A stretch of 64,000 bases of DNA. Source: Odontocerum albicorne (taxonomy: Eukaryota > Arthropoda > Insecta > Trichoptera > Odontoceridae). The stretch covers positions 40,701,852 through 40,765,851 of the forward strand of contig OX463849.1 in assembly GCA_949825065.1 (NCBI GenBank), in the 5' to 3' direction. Below the pieces are notes generated by a model. It made no database searches. It saw nothing but the letters and a program-made list of their open reading frames with translations, and had not been told where the DNA came from. Shown one piece after another: positions 50,001 through 59,959 of the stretch (within the stretch, counting starts at the first letter, position 1; each line of letters opens with the position of its first letter). Made by a program: the position numbers and the translations under genes.

Positions 50001-53000
50001 ATACTGCGGTTGAACCATTTCTATAACTACTCAGTTACCTTGATTTATCTCTCTCTACGATTATTTATCATACCAGAATAAGCCTGTAAATTTGTTATGC
50101 GTCATATGCCGCCGCAGTCGGCAGCAACCCAGATTTTGATGCCATATTTACCAAGTTTAGACTTCATGTACACGCGAAATGAACAATTCTCTCTAAAGTT
50201 TGCCAAACGTTCATCTACAGTTATATTCGAAGATGAAGAATAATAAGCTTTTGCACATATCCATAAACATTTTTGAAATCCACTTAATTGGTTCTAATTT
50301 ATCTGAAAAAACCCTGATATCTCTCTTCTCGGGTTTCTTTATCATCAAAACGAATATGACTGTAAATATAGATGAATCTATCTCGAGACAGAGCTGTTGT
50401 GAAAAATGACTGGCAAAAGGGACTTTCACTTATCCACAATTCACTCAAAGATAGCTTTCGTGTTCGATTTCTGCCAGGTGCGAGCAATATTCCAATGAAT
50501 TCATATAACTCGTCTTTTGATATTGGTTGGTTCTTTTCTGAATGATTCGATTTAAATGACGATTTGTTTCTTAAACATCACTTTTACCACCTCTTCATTT
50601 ACAAACAGACAACACATATCTTTTATGGAATGTACATTTATACTTGAATTTCTCAGTCCAGAATCTTCGATGAGAATATTTGATACCCGACCGATGCCTC
50701 GAAGATTGAGGGGGTACTCGTAATGAACTCCATTCGAATCCATGTTTTGATGTAAATAATATTTCTTCGTCTTCTTCACTCGTCTCCAAATCAGAATATA
50801 CTTCATCCTGTACCTCGACAAAATCTTCTGATTCTGATATATTGCCTGTCGCCTTAAATTCCAAATCGCTATCATCGCCGTCGATATTTCCCGCCATCTC
50901 AATTATTATATTTTTGAAAATGAAATAATAAATAAAATGTATAATACATTTATTATAAAAAGAGTAATGGTACAATATAACATACCAGATAAAAAATGAT
51001 AATAGAAAAAACATACCAGATAAAAATAAAAAATAACAATCAGGATTATAAAACTGGTGACGATCCCCTGGAACGGGGCGCTATACGAACTGTCAAAAAA
51101 GAATGAGTGTTTGACATTTCGTCAATTCGCGATTTAAAATCATTAATTTCTGTTTAATTAACTATGAATGTTTTGTTTCCTAATGACATCATTCAAATCA
51201 TAGAGGTTTCGATGAGGAATACATAAAGTATGAAGACCCTGCAAGCAGTATATTTCGAGAAATTAAATAAAATATAAGTCATGATCACTCGCTATCCATC
51301 ACCGTACGGCAAGTGTTAAGAATACTCTAATTTCAATCTAGTATTCCACTTTCTTTTATTGATATATTTTTTTAAAAGTAACATAAAACTTTAGCATTGG
51401 TTCAAGATTGTTGAATCATAAAATAAAAACACGAAATTCTTCTGATGATGTTTGGGCAGTTTCAACACATTTTATTGCTCAAAAGACTGAAAATATATTA
51501 TATAAACTAGATGAACCATGCAGGGTTTTAAAGTTGTTTTATAACATCTCTGAACTGTTATAAAATGGCGCTTGTATATGAAATATTCACGGGGTTGGTT
51601 ATCTACTTAATACTCCTATAAATATATTTTATATCAATTTCCCACATAAAAAAACTGTATTAAATACAATGATTTCGCCCAAACAACTGACAGTTAAATG
51701 TAAACTATAAAATCTTCACTCGCGACTATTATTTATTCAACACTACATCAGGATGTGAATAAAAAGAATTAATTTCAATTATATACCGGAACTATTATAG
51801 CTCATGTCTCATTTTGTTTACATAAGTGAAAATAATGCAACTTATGTTTTTACAAATCAGAACTATCATATAATTATTGACAATAATGTACTTTTTGGGT
51901 GACATCTGTTGTTAGATTTTACATTTTTTCCCTCTAGACGAAATTCAGTGTTTCGTAGAGATCTGGGTAGTTATTAGTATAATGAAAAAACCAAAATATT
52001 TGTTACTTGAACATATACATACCCCATTCAGTCAAAAAAGTAGCAAAATTTCTATACATCAAATTAACAATGAATACAATAGCTGTGTATATCACACTTG
52101 GTATCATGATGAACCAACTGTCAGGTTCAAACTGGGTCTTTAATTCATCTTCAGCCCAGAACGACCACAACATGAGAACATAACCACCACAGAGACAAAT
52201 GAAGACTATCGGCAAAGATACACAGTACATCTGAAAAAGATAAAGAATTTTTAATTTATTTGACTTCAATTTATTTTACAGCGTTTTAGAGGTATTTTTA
52301 TAAAATAAAAAAATAGTCTTCTTGAATCAATATTTTTTATGAAACAGTGTTGTGTATATAACATGTACTTTTATTGAATTTCAGAGCATGATCTAACTTC
52401 ATTCAATATTACTTCAAAGAAGACGAGTAAAAATATCAGCACTCGATTGTCATTTTCAAACTGTTTAGTCAGCCATATTTCATACATAAACTTACAATAA
52501 AAAAAACTTTATTATAAAGATGATAAAAATAAACAATGATTACTTTAAGATTAGTCTTCCATCTTGGAGCAAGGGGCTGTGCTTTGCCTGTAACTGGATC
52601 AACCCCCATCACACCGCGGAAGTTTGCTCTTGGCTCATCCAAACTTGTCATTCCAATGGTGCCCCAGTTGAATGCTAACTCATTGCTTTTCCTTCGCCAA
52701 AACTACAAAAATATAATATTCCAGTCATCAAACTAAGTTTAAAATCTCTTAAAACATATCAATTATTTCCTTAATTATTATATTCATTATTTTGAGTATT
52801 AATTACAGCCCAGATATTCTTGTGCAATTTATTACATTATTTTATTAACTGTTTTCCTAAACACAAATTAGTCAATTACATACATATATTCACACTAGAT
52901 CCCTTTTGGGCAGATACAGAAGACTGATCTCTAGGGTTTTCCATCCAGGCACACATCCTTTGCCTCTTCTACATTCATACATCTTGTCATACATGGTTGT

Positions 53001-56000
53001 CTGTTTCTCATACTTCTAACTTTTCCCTCAGTTAAAATTTCTCCAACTCACTCTTTCCACTCTTTCCTCAGTTAATCACTTCCTCATTTTTCATACATTT
53101 TAGACATATAAATTTAATTTGGACATTGATAACTCATCATCTAAATATGGTTAACCATCTCAATTCGGGCATTGACAACTCAATATGGTTAACAATCTCA
53201 AGATTCCTAAACGAGTAAATAAAAATAACAAAAGTTTGTAAAAGATAAATGCGAGACTCTTGCAAGACTTAAGCTGAGAGTTCAAAAGAGGAACAAGATC
53301 TTGAGAAATCAGATAAAAAAGAAGATTGAGAAATTTCCCATTAAAAGTTTAAACATTTAACAAAAACTTAATGAATTTCAACTTAAAGTCCTATTTTGCT
53401 AGAACTGTACACAGTCGGAAGTGGGCAGTCGCCTGCATATTGATTTGATTTCAATTAGGAGATACTTTTTAGAAACTGTTAGGCTGCCAGTGGCTGTGGC
53501 ATTACAATGTTAATATTATCTACTATGGCTCGACTTCTCAGGAACAAGCCGAGGTTTGAACCACTTCAAGCTTTTTTATAATAAATCATACCTCATGAAG
53601 CTCAAAAGAAAAATAAATGTGCAAAGGCTTATGTCTAAAACCTTTATAAATATCTCTTCATTGTTCTTCAAATGTGTTTTTATTAATGTTAGAAAATATC
53701 CTTTATTTTTCTTACTTCATTACTTTTACACATCATGCCACATATAGTATTATATTTATTTTGTTCAAAAACAGGAGTCGTTCATTGTGTCTTAAATACG
53801 TTAGGAATAAAGTAATCAAAGAAATGTATATAAGAACTTAATAGTTAAATACCAAAAAAAAAAGAAATACATACCTCTAAGAATACGATAACCCATAAAA
53901 TGTTGAAAATACAGAAGAAAACGAGAGTTTCATGACTTAAAAATAATTGGATAAATCCTAAAATCATTGGGAAGATAAGTGCTGTAGTGTAGAATCCTAT
54001 GAATATGAAATATAAGGCTACTGCTTCGCCAAAATAAACTCTTATGTCCTCTGAAAAAATTAAATAAATTAGTTTTTTGAAATGAGGAAAATTAATATTA
54101 CAAATATTGTACCCTACCATAAATTTAGAGGCGAGTAAATATGTAAACACTGATGAAAAACTACATTTGCTATGTATTGCAAAATGTTTCTAGGTTGAGT
54201 TTTTAAATAACCATAACATCGTCTATTTGTTGTGAGAAGAAAGGCTGGATTAAGTTAAGTTTGTAAAACACCGAAAGCAAAACGGTAGAAAATGAAGCTA
54301 TCAATCTATTAGGTGTTAACATAAGTTGTGTCCTTCTTTTTTTCAAATTTAAAAATGAGCACCAAAAGTTAAACAAAATGGTAAATGTTATACGTCATTT
54401 GAAAGAAACTTTTCTGTTCTACAAGATATTGTGTTTGCTTTTACGTTACATATATTATTTTATTTGATTACAAGCCTTCAAAATGGAATATCAAGTAGAC
54501 GAAGTGAGCATTTTCGACACCTCCTTCTGTTCGCGTTCAATCGAGGCAATAAAGCTGCCAAAGCTGCTCGCGATATTTGCGAAGTGTACGGTGAAGATGC
54601 TATGAATTAAAGGACAGCTCGTCGATGGTTTTTGCATTTCAAAGACGGTAATTTCGACCTGAAAGACATGGAGCGTTCCGGACGACCAGTGGACTTCGAT
54701 GAGGACTGCTTAAACCATATTATTCATGAAGATCCCCTTCAAACCACCGTAAAATTGGCTAAGCAGATGAATTGTAGTCACATGACTGTATACCGCCATC
54801 TTAAATCAATGGGAAAAGTTCAAAAGTTCGGCGCTTGGGTTCCACATGTTTTGAGTGAAAACAACAAAAATCAACGTTCGACAATTTCTGCTGGTTTGTT
54901 CGCGCATCATCGAGCTACGCATGGCCACAAGCAAAGGTTCCATTACCGCATCATTACTGATATAAGATGGCAGTATACAGTCATGTGACTACAGTTCATC
55001 TGCTCAGCCAATTCTACGGAGGTTTGAAGGGGATCTTCATGAATAATATGGTTTAAGCGGTCCTCATCGAAGTTCACAGGTCGTCTGGAACGCTCCATGT
55101 CTTTTAGGTCGAAATTACCGTCTTTGAAACGCAAAAACGATCGACAAGCTGTCCTTTTATTCATAGCATCTTCACCGTACACTTCGCAAATATCGCGAGC
55201 AGCTTTGGCAGCTTTATTCCCTCGATTGAACGCGAACTGAAGGAGGTGTCGAGAATGTTCACTTTCGTCTACTTGACATTCCATTTTGAAGGCTTGTAAT
55301 CAAATAAAATAATATAGTATATGTAACGTAAAAGCAAACACAATATCTTGTAGAGCAGAAAAGTTTCTTTCGAATGACATATAACATTTATCATTTTGTT
55401 TTACTTTTGGTGCTCATTTTTAAATTTGGATAAAACGGACACAACTTATGTTAACACCCAATACAATTTTTCTCTAATTTTTATAAATGAGCAATGATGC
55501 TAGTTGCTTTTAGGACCATACGTAATAAGACTAAAACGGATCGAGACTTCTTATTTTTAATTATAAGATGTAAAAAAATACTAATTAGTTATTTTGAAGT
55601 AAATATATATCTTTTTATATTAAAAACATGTGACCGTCAGCCAAATGCAAAATAGATTATGTGGTCTGTGGTACAAAACAAGTTTGACATGCCTGATCTA
55701 TAGTCTTAATAATAAAGTTTATATTTCAATTTCATATGCACATACTTAAAAATTCTCTATACAAAGGGTTGCGATATATCAATCTATGATTCTATGTAGA
55801 GATGGTATTTCTTTAAAAACTCAAACCTCGTGACTATTAGGCAGCAGCTGTTTTTGTCAATGGTGAATCAATTTACTCTAGTTAATCAATTTTATATCAG
55901 TTGATTAAAAATAAACAAAAATACACACGGTAAGAAAAAAGAAAACATAAAAGTTACGTAAAAATTTTTTATACATTTTTTAATAAAATTTTTGTATGGC

Positions 56001-59000
56001 AAAAGTAGACATATAAAATATTCTTACATATTTTATTTAAAATGTAATATAAATAAATATGTATTGTTCATGAGATGTATAAATGTGAAGAAGATGAAAG
56101 GTGAGTATTGGCTAAGAAAATGTGGAGACCTGTTCTTGAAGGGACATGGCATGATATGTTATGTATGTACGAGGGTCATCTAGAAAGTAAGGTTACAAGG
56201 CACGGGGGAAATTTTTTGTTTCAAAGTTGGCCTGGCGTGTAGGGGGGATCCTAACGGTCAGTTTGTTTGGTCCCGCGTGTTTGTCGGCCATTTTGTTCAG
56301 TCACAGTAAATTCTTCCGATGGAGAGGTCATCGCGCGCTCCCGCCACCTCTCGTTCGTGCGAGATTCGCGCGGTCATCCGTTTTTTGACTTTGCAGAATA
56401 ACACCGCCGCGAATATCCATCGGAAGCTCGTGAAAGTTTATGGTAGTGATGTGATGAGTCGACAACATGTCACGAAGTGGGTTAGGTTATTCAGAGAAGG
56501 CCGTACTGATACTCACGACGAGGCAAGGCAGTGATTTCTGACAAACTTGTGCAAAAAATTGAAGAACAAATGCGAAATGACCGCCGTGTGACGCTTGACG
56601 ACCTTCATGAAGAATTTCCTGACATTTCTCGAAGTCTCCTTGGTGATATTGTGTCTGAAAAATTTGGTTACAAGTTGTGTGCGAGATGGGTGCCCAGAAT
56701 GCTCACACCGGAGCACCGACAAAATCGCGTGACAGCCGTGCGTGAATTTTTGGATCGTTTTGCATAGGAGGGAGAAGCTTTTCTGGACTCTATCGTGACG
56801 GGAGATGAGACATGGGTGTGTCGCTACACTCCAACAATTTTCCAACGATCAGGAGGTCGAGGAAGCTGTGAAGAAGTGGCTGAAAGAGCTGGCGGTGAAA
56901 GTCTATGACACTGGCATACAAAAGCTGGTGTCCCGACTACAGAAATGTCTCAATCTCGACGGCGATTACGTTGAAAAATAGTTTAATATATTTGTGAAGT
57001 ATCCTGTGAATTTCAATTAAATACAAACATTTCTCGATCCTACATAAATGTTGTCACCTTAATTACTGGATGACCTTCGTATATTCACATATATTTTCTT
57101 CATATATGTTGTCATAATTGGAAGACACTATCCTTAGTTCCAAATATCTTCTTGTTAACACATGGCGAGCTCGGTTTTCGGTTTGCTCAGTCGAGTCACA
57201 GATTTCGAACAGCACATTAACTGCACATCTATATCATTCGATTACATATCTTTTGAAATATTTTTATGTTTGAAGAAAGATAATGTTAAAAACAAAATTT
57301 TATTTGTTAAACTTGATACACTATGACATAGAGATGAAAAATTGTGTAGAAATGCAAAATAAAATATCATCTCTATTAATTTAAATAGAAACTTTTATCA
57401 CAGAATTTAAAAAATCATTGATCGATTTTCTAATTCTTACATTTTATTTCAAAATATTTTCATGATGACTGTATATTTTTAATTTCAGCCAAATGGTGTT
57501 TAATTTTATCTAAATAGAGTGAAATCCTTTGATAGGAAAATGTTTTTCAAGAGAAATATGTTAAGAAGATGGTATTTGGAATATGTGTATGTGATCCTAT
57601 AGAGACTTTTCTAGGTAAAAAAGTTGATTCTTAGGTGGAAAAATATGCTGAACGGGAACACAATATTTCTTTGCACAACAAAATAGTGTAGTGACTGTAA
57701 ATTATAAAGCAACATACCATAAGGTTGTTTCTCGAACAATGCCAGGACCCATTTAGAGCTCAATTTTTTCAATGCTTCCTCATCATGGAGGGAATATAAT
57801 CTTTCTATAATCCCCGCTTGTATAAATGCTTGCAAAATTGATTTCCCTTGGTAAAGATTATTATTATTATAACCAGGGATGTAATGTTCATCACCAAGTG
57901 CTCTTATATTTTCTAATTCGTGTCTCACAATTGTTTGTCGCTCTGCTGTAGTCAAGAAGTCATCGACACGCATGCCTTCTTCTAAAAATTCTTCAAGCTG
58001 CCCGACTAAGAATTCTCTTACAATTCCTGAACGATCTTTCTTAACAATTTCTATTTCTTCAGCTACTTGAAGAAATTTTATTTTAGATGCCGAGATATGC
58101 AAAATAAGTCCCTGTAAAGATAAAATAAATGATGAATTCTTAAAAAAATAAGACAATGGCCAACATACCTATATTATCACACTTCCTTCATTTATTTATT
58201 ATGTATATCTTACTATGTATAAATGCAAGTGATAACTGAAATAATAATAAAGCTGGATTTTCACTTGACTGTGTTCACACTTTAAACTTTCTTTTGCAAA
58301 CTTCACGATCAACTAATGGTCAACAAAGCTATAGGCAAGCAATTTAACAATCTGACTTGAAAAACTTTATACACACCTTGCACAACAGCTATGATCAGCT
58401 CATAGCAGCCATTTGTAGAATGACTGCTTTCAAGTGAGAATCCAGTTAAATCGTGCTGGATTTTAATGTTTATAATATGGCAGGCTTAGAGCATGGTAAA
58501 AAATTACAAATAGAACCTTTGCAAGTTAGAAAATACAATGTGTTTTTTAGTATAATTAAGATTGTGTGCATATATTTTTGATGAATAAAATAATTTTGTT
58601 TAGAGAATAAGTAATGTTTGTTACAGTGTATATATATTTTTTTCATTTTATTTATTAATTTGAGAAATAACACAATACAGTTCTTTTTAAATAATATGAT
58701 ACAAGAAATTTAAATGTGGAATAAAAGCTAATTATATTATTTAATTACCATAGTATGAACATGATAAATGTAATTACATAGATTTCAGTTTACGAGTATA
58801 TCTCATTGACGTCAAACTTGATACAATGTAAACCATATGTAACTTGAGGCATATTGTACTATATACAGGCCCAATTTATGAAGCTTACAGAGAGGACAAA
58901 GCACCAGACTTTCATATTTCGACACTTATATTTTGCCTCCTCCACGTCCATACATCTTCTCATATAATTCCTACAATTTCTCTGACTTCTTACATTATCT

Positions 59001-59959
59001 TCTCTCAAAATGTCATTCATTTGATCCAATCATACTTCCTTGGTCTTCCTCTACAACACTTTCCCCTCACAATTACGTTTACATTTTATATTTGTTTTGT
59101 AAGTCTTTCTTCATTCATATGTTCCACATGCCCAAACCATTTTAGAGTGCTCTTCTTCATCTTATTCAACACATTAGCCTTAATTAAGTTCACATTAATT
59201 CCTTATCAATTTATTTCGTAATCTATCATACATTGTCACCCAATGTATTTTTCTTAGTATATGCCTTTCGACAGTAATAATTTGTACAGCTATACACCGC
59301 TATAAATAATGACATAAAACATGACAGTGAATGTTCAAAACCTGACTTGTCAAGATATGATCAGTGCTTGTCCTTAAACATCTCAAATTTAAGGATATTT
59401 TTAATAAACTTGTATAAGTGGCACGGCCTATCAATGGGACAGGATGACATTTTCATTGGAGCTTTGAAGATCCATTTTTCGTGTTAAGTGATTGATTTTT
59501 ACTTTTACAGAGGCACTGTCTGTCTCCTCACTGGATTGTGTTATTGTTAAAGCGAGAAGTGATCAGGTGCAATGTGCAAGGATTTTTTAAATTGTCAAGG
59601 AGAGATTTGTTTCTCGCCGAGAGGGCTCGTCGCCATTCTATAGAAAGAAGAGAACTCTCTGTAATGAGAGAAAAGTACGAACCTGGCGATAAGGATCATA
59701 TTACAATGCCATAAATTGTTATTAAGCAAAACAATAAAATAAACTTATAAAAAGGTAAACTAACCTCATTTTCTCTGAATGGTTGTCTCCGTACCAGTAA
59801 TTCACCTCCTCCTTCTTGTCGTTTACCTCTAATTTTATTAATAAACCAAGCTAAAGCTTTCTCATTAGCTTTTTGTGCAAATCTTATAACAATATAAGTC
59901 TGCGGAAAACATGGGGTGTTTTCATCTGATGAATTACTTTCTTCCGCAAAAGAAGTCAT
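40950..59959 (-). CDS. ANO10: Anoctamin-10 (TMEM16K/Axs-type), 10 exons
   Basis: Ten minus-strand exons join in frame to 681 residues (human ANO10 has 660). Order: 59959-59765, 58111-57718, 54050-53875, 52702-52544, 52230-52023, 48256-48036, 46471-46253, 44224-44081, 43374-43120, 41024-40950. Anoctamins are Ca2+-linked phospholipid scramblases or ion channels with ten membrane helices; ANO10 members act mainly at the ER, and Drosophila Axs belongs here. Residues 1-197 are the cytosolic N-domain, with [18 protein letters not shown]. The membrane region starts at [20 protein letters not shown] in exon 3. The [19 protein letters not shown] block (exon 7) and [15 protein letters not shown] (exon 9) are strongly ANO10-like. 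Every junction is GT-AG and phases agree, with no stops, although seven introns carry transposon debris. Ion or lipid selectivity cannot be told from the sequence. Confidence 0.95.
41046..41254. repeat. 209-bp near-perfect palindrome
   Basis: The left arm starts ATTGTAATTTATTTTTATCA. The right arm is its reverse complement, with a 2-bp indel and a few mismatches, and the loop at about 41150 is essentially absent. The arms contain CTACCGGTTTCAAGGC and CATCTTCAGGGGAG. The edge lies about 22 bases from the exon 10 acceptor of ANO10, in its last intron. Confidence 0.95.
41810..42250 (+). mobile_element. LTR-like segment (family C), copy 1
   Basis: Starts TGTAGGGAATACCCACG. It contains CGACCGATGAATCAACC, a TATATATACC box (about 42100) and AATAAAGAGCA (about 42122), the U3-R promoter and poly(A) layout of an LTR. 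It shares these elements in order with 45515-45890. Beyond it, ATGACCCCGAATGAAAAGGA (42287) opens a short basic reading that may be leftover internal sequence. No target duplication was found. It lies in the last ANO10 intron. Confidence 0.5.
42649..42835 (-). repeat. tRNA-derived SINE, best-preserved copy
   Basis: On the minus strand the head has CGTGGGCTAGTTGGTAAGTC (A box), then a CGGGTGTTATGGGCTCGATTG-like B-box stretch. The CAGTCTTATTTTCACTTAAG motif and the CTTATTGGTTGGTTGAAAGA tail follow, ending ACAACC. About 190 bp. It shares the architecture with 21955-22160. Confidence 0.6.
43120..43374 (-). CDS. ANO10: ANO10 exon 9
   Basis: Residues 573-657, from [20 protein letters not shown] to [18 protein letters not shown] and ALKKE. 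It includes the last two membrane helices. Acceptor AAATTTCAG, donor GAG|GTAATT. Confidence 0.95.
44081..44224 (-). CDS. ANO10: ANO10 exon 8
   Basis: Residues 525-572, [20 protein letters not shown] to KVKDIGAWQ. Acceptor TTTTAAAG|GTT, donor CAG|GTGACT. Confidence 0.94.
44340..45200 (-). repeat. SINE-like repeat X, split by a TTAA element
   Basis: The two flanks, 44340-44460 (CCATCGTCGTTGCTGGGTCT...AAGCTGTGCCATAGAG) and 45080-45200 (ACACCAGCAAACTCACTGG...AAGTCATAGGTATCCTTA), are contiguous in a second copy at 63465-63730. Between them lies the MITE 44465-45075. It lies in ANO10 intron 7. Confidence 0.75.
44465..45075. mobile_element. piggyBac-like MITE inserted in repeat X
   Basis: The ends are CCCTTCCCTTACGGTG (left) and CCTTTCCTTCCCTGTG (right, inward). 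TTAA lies at 45076-45079 on the right; the left target reads TTAG (44461-44464), one base decayed. Long interior stretches match 37185-37604 in reverse. The empty site in the other X copy is TTAA at 63576-63579. Confidence 0.8.
45515..45890 (+). mobile_element. LTR-like segment (family C), copy 2
   Basis: Starts TGTGGTGGTCGCCCACTC. It contains CAATGACCGATGAAATGACC, GTATAAATACCTACG (TATA, about 45806) and AATAAAGACTC (about 45829), in the same order as 41810-42250, with an internal size difference. Ends are not fixed. It lies in ANO10 intron 7. Confidence 0.55.
46253..46471 (-). CDS. ANO10: ANO10 exon 7
   Basis: Residues 452-524, starting [15 protein letters not shown] and ending [16 protein letters not shown]. 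The ATG at its start is internal, not an initiation codon. Acceptor TTTCTTTTAG, donor GTG|GTAAGT. Confidence 0.95.
46525..46682. repeat. Degenerate tandem repeat, about 30-bp period
   Basis: Six units built on AGTAAATTTGTGCCACAATT, with variants TGTGTCACA and AATACATTT. It lies in ANO10 intron 6, about 55 bases upstream of exon 7. Confidence 0.85.
46812..47764 (-). mobile_element. mariner, N-terminal deletion derivative
   Basis: The TIRs are CGAGGCATATCCAGAAACTA and, read inward from the right, CGAGGCGTATCCAGAAAGTA. TA flanks both sides (46810-46811 and 47765-47766). 953 bp against about 1.3 kb for a full mariner. It lies in ANO10 intron 6, transcribed in the same direction as the host gene. 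Confidence 0.9.
46911..47633 (-). pseudogene. mariner transposase, uninterrupted catalytic domain without HTH
   Basis: A 240-codon frame covers the whole catalytic domain of the DD34D type: [15 protein letters not shown] (first Asp), [17 protein letters not shown] (second), and [16 protein letters not shown] (third, 34 residues on). The tail is ITRF-like, [18 protein letters not shown]. No stop or frameshift is seen, but the N-terminal DNA-binding helix-turn-helix domains (about 100 residues) are missing. It is therefore likely inactive for transposition. The intact frame suggests recent arrival. Confidence 0.9.
48036..48256 (-). CDS. ANO10: ANO10 exon 6
   Basis: Residues 378-451, [20 protein letters not shown] to LRGSFNK, with a membrane helix [10 protein letters not shown]. 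Acceptor AACTTTTAG, donor AAG|GTAAAT. Confidence 0.95.
48485..48781. repeat. Duplicated left end of the piggyBac element
   Basis: After TTAA (48481-48484) it begins CACTTCCCTTACTGTGC and follows the left end of the neighbouring element for about 240 bases. It then diverges and is followed directly by TTAA (48782-48785) and the full left end again. Confidence 0.75.
48786..51315 (-). mobile_element. piggyBac transposon relic, near full length
   Basis: TTAA lies at 48782-48785 and 51316-51319. The TIRs are CACTTCCCTTACTGTG and CACTTGCCGTACGGTG (right, inward). The 2.53-kb length equals autonomous piggyBac elements. It lies in ANO10 intron 5 and its transposase is in the same direction as the host gene. 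Confidence 0.88.
49280..50897 (-). pseudogene. piggyBac transposase, frameshifted
   Basis: Starts [14 protein letters not shown], followed by the acidic N-terminus ([14 protein letters not shown]). After a frame change it shows [28 protein letters not shown] and [20 protein letters not shown], the hallmark of the DDE_Tnp_1_7 domain. Broken remnants of the MPSKPAKYGIK-type block lie near 50150. Further on, [20 protein letters not shown] (about 49630-49570) and an [19 protein letters not shown] block mark the C-terminal part. Multiple stops and shifts show that it is dead. Confidence 0.85.
52023..52230 (-). CDS. ANO10: ANO10 exon 5
   Basis: Residues 309-377 plus one base, [20 protein letters not shown] to [10 protein letters not shown], with two membrane helices. 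Acceptor TCTTTTTCAG, donor G|GTATGT. Confidence 0.95.
52544..52702 (-). CDS. ANO10: ANO10 exon 4
   Basis: Residues 256-308, [20 protein letters not shown] to [11 protein letters not shown]. Acceptor TATTTTTGTAG, donor AAA|GTAATC. Matches the WKR...RWGT...RP.F.G..G...TG block of the family. Confidence 0.95.
52880..53175 (-). repeat. LINE 3'-end fragment (family A)
   Basis: Recognised from GGGCAGATACAGAAGACTGA, then CACACATCCTTTGCCTCTTC, CATTCATACATCTTGTCATA and GGTTAACCATCTCAA on the + strand. It lies in ANO10 intron 3. A short duplicated segment (GACATTGATAACTCA-like / GGCATTGACAACTCA) occurs near its end. Confidence 0.6.
53875..54050 (-). CDS. ANO10: ANO10 exon 3
   Basis: Completes residue 197 and encodes 198-255, [20 protein letters not shown] to ILWVIVFLE. 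It contains the first two membrane helices. Acceptor AATTTTTTCAG, donor GAG|GTATGT. Confidence 0.95.
54312..55460. mobile_element. Fold-back mariner: two left halves head to head
   Basis: The left arm runs rightward from GGTGTTAACATAAGTTGTGT. The right arm ends with the same sequence inverted. Both arms encode the N-terminal half of one mariner transposase. The right arm (minus, ORF start 55284) reads [20 protein letters not shown] and [20 protein letters not shown], then [20 protein letters not shown]. The left arm carries the same with frameshifts and a stop near 54608, and extends further ([20 protein letters not shown], to about 54957) before the junction at about 54963. Arms are about 500 bp and the loop about 150 bp. 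It lies in ANO10 intron 2. Confidence 0.9.
56170..57079 (+). mobile_element. mariner with internal deletion of the catalytic core
   Basis: The ends are CGAGGGTCATCTAGAAAGTA and, read inward from the right, CGAAGGTCATCCAGTAATTA, with TA on both sides (56168-56169 and 57080-57081). 910 bp. It lies in ANO10 intron 2, antisense to the host gene. Confidence 0.88.
56319..56981 (+). pseudogene. mariner transposase, core deleted
   Basis: The N-terminus [20 protein letters not shown], then [20 protein letters not shown] (first HTH), is followed after a frameshift at about 56530 by [20 protein letters not shown] (second HTH). The first catalytic block [15 protein letters not shown] lies near 56790. 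The sequence then jumps directly to the C-terminus [20 protein letters not shown] and ends DGDYVEK. The second and third catalytic aspartates lie in the deleted segment. Confidence 0.88.
57080..57600. other. ANO10 intron 2 sequence, no feature seen
   Basis: AT-rich intron sequence between the mariner and exon 2. No coding sequence or repeat recognised. Confidence 0.4.
57718..58111 (-). CDS. ANO10: ANO10 exon 2
   Basis: Residues 66-196 plus one base, [20 protein letters not shown], then [20 protein letters not shown], to LALFEKQPY. It carries the conserved IPGY...LY.GKS motif. Acceptor ATCTTTACAG, donor G|GTATGT. Confidence 0.95.
58860..59270 (-). repeat. LINE 3'-end fragment (family A)
   Basis: The + strand shows ACAGAGAGGACAAAGCACCA, then GACTTTCATATTTCGACAC and CATACATCTTCTCATATAAT, the order of the 8.2-kb and 11-12 kb copies. 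Two overlapping open frames here (58844-59221 and 58933-59145) are antisense readings of this LINE and not genes. It lies in ANO10 intron 1. Confidence 0.7.
59765..59959 (-). CDS. ANO10: ANO10 exon 1
   Basis: Residues 1-65: [18 protein letters not shown], then [20 protein letters not shown] and RRQPFRENE. The start is the only ATG in frame before YIVIRFA, and it aligns with the N-terminus of vertebrate ANO10. Donor GAG|GTTAGT. AATATATAAG lies about 45 bases upstream of the ATG, but its role is unknown. Confidence 0.9.

Noticed and set aside
58844..59221. 125-codon open frame
   Set aside because: Antisense reading of a LINE 3' fragment shared with six other loci.
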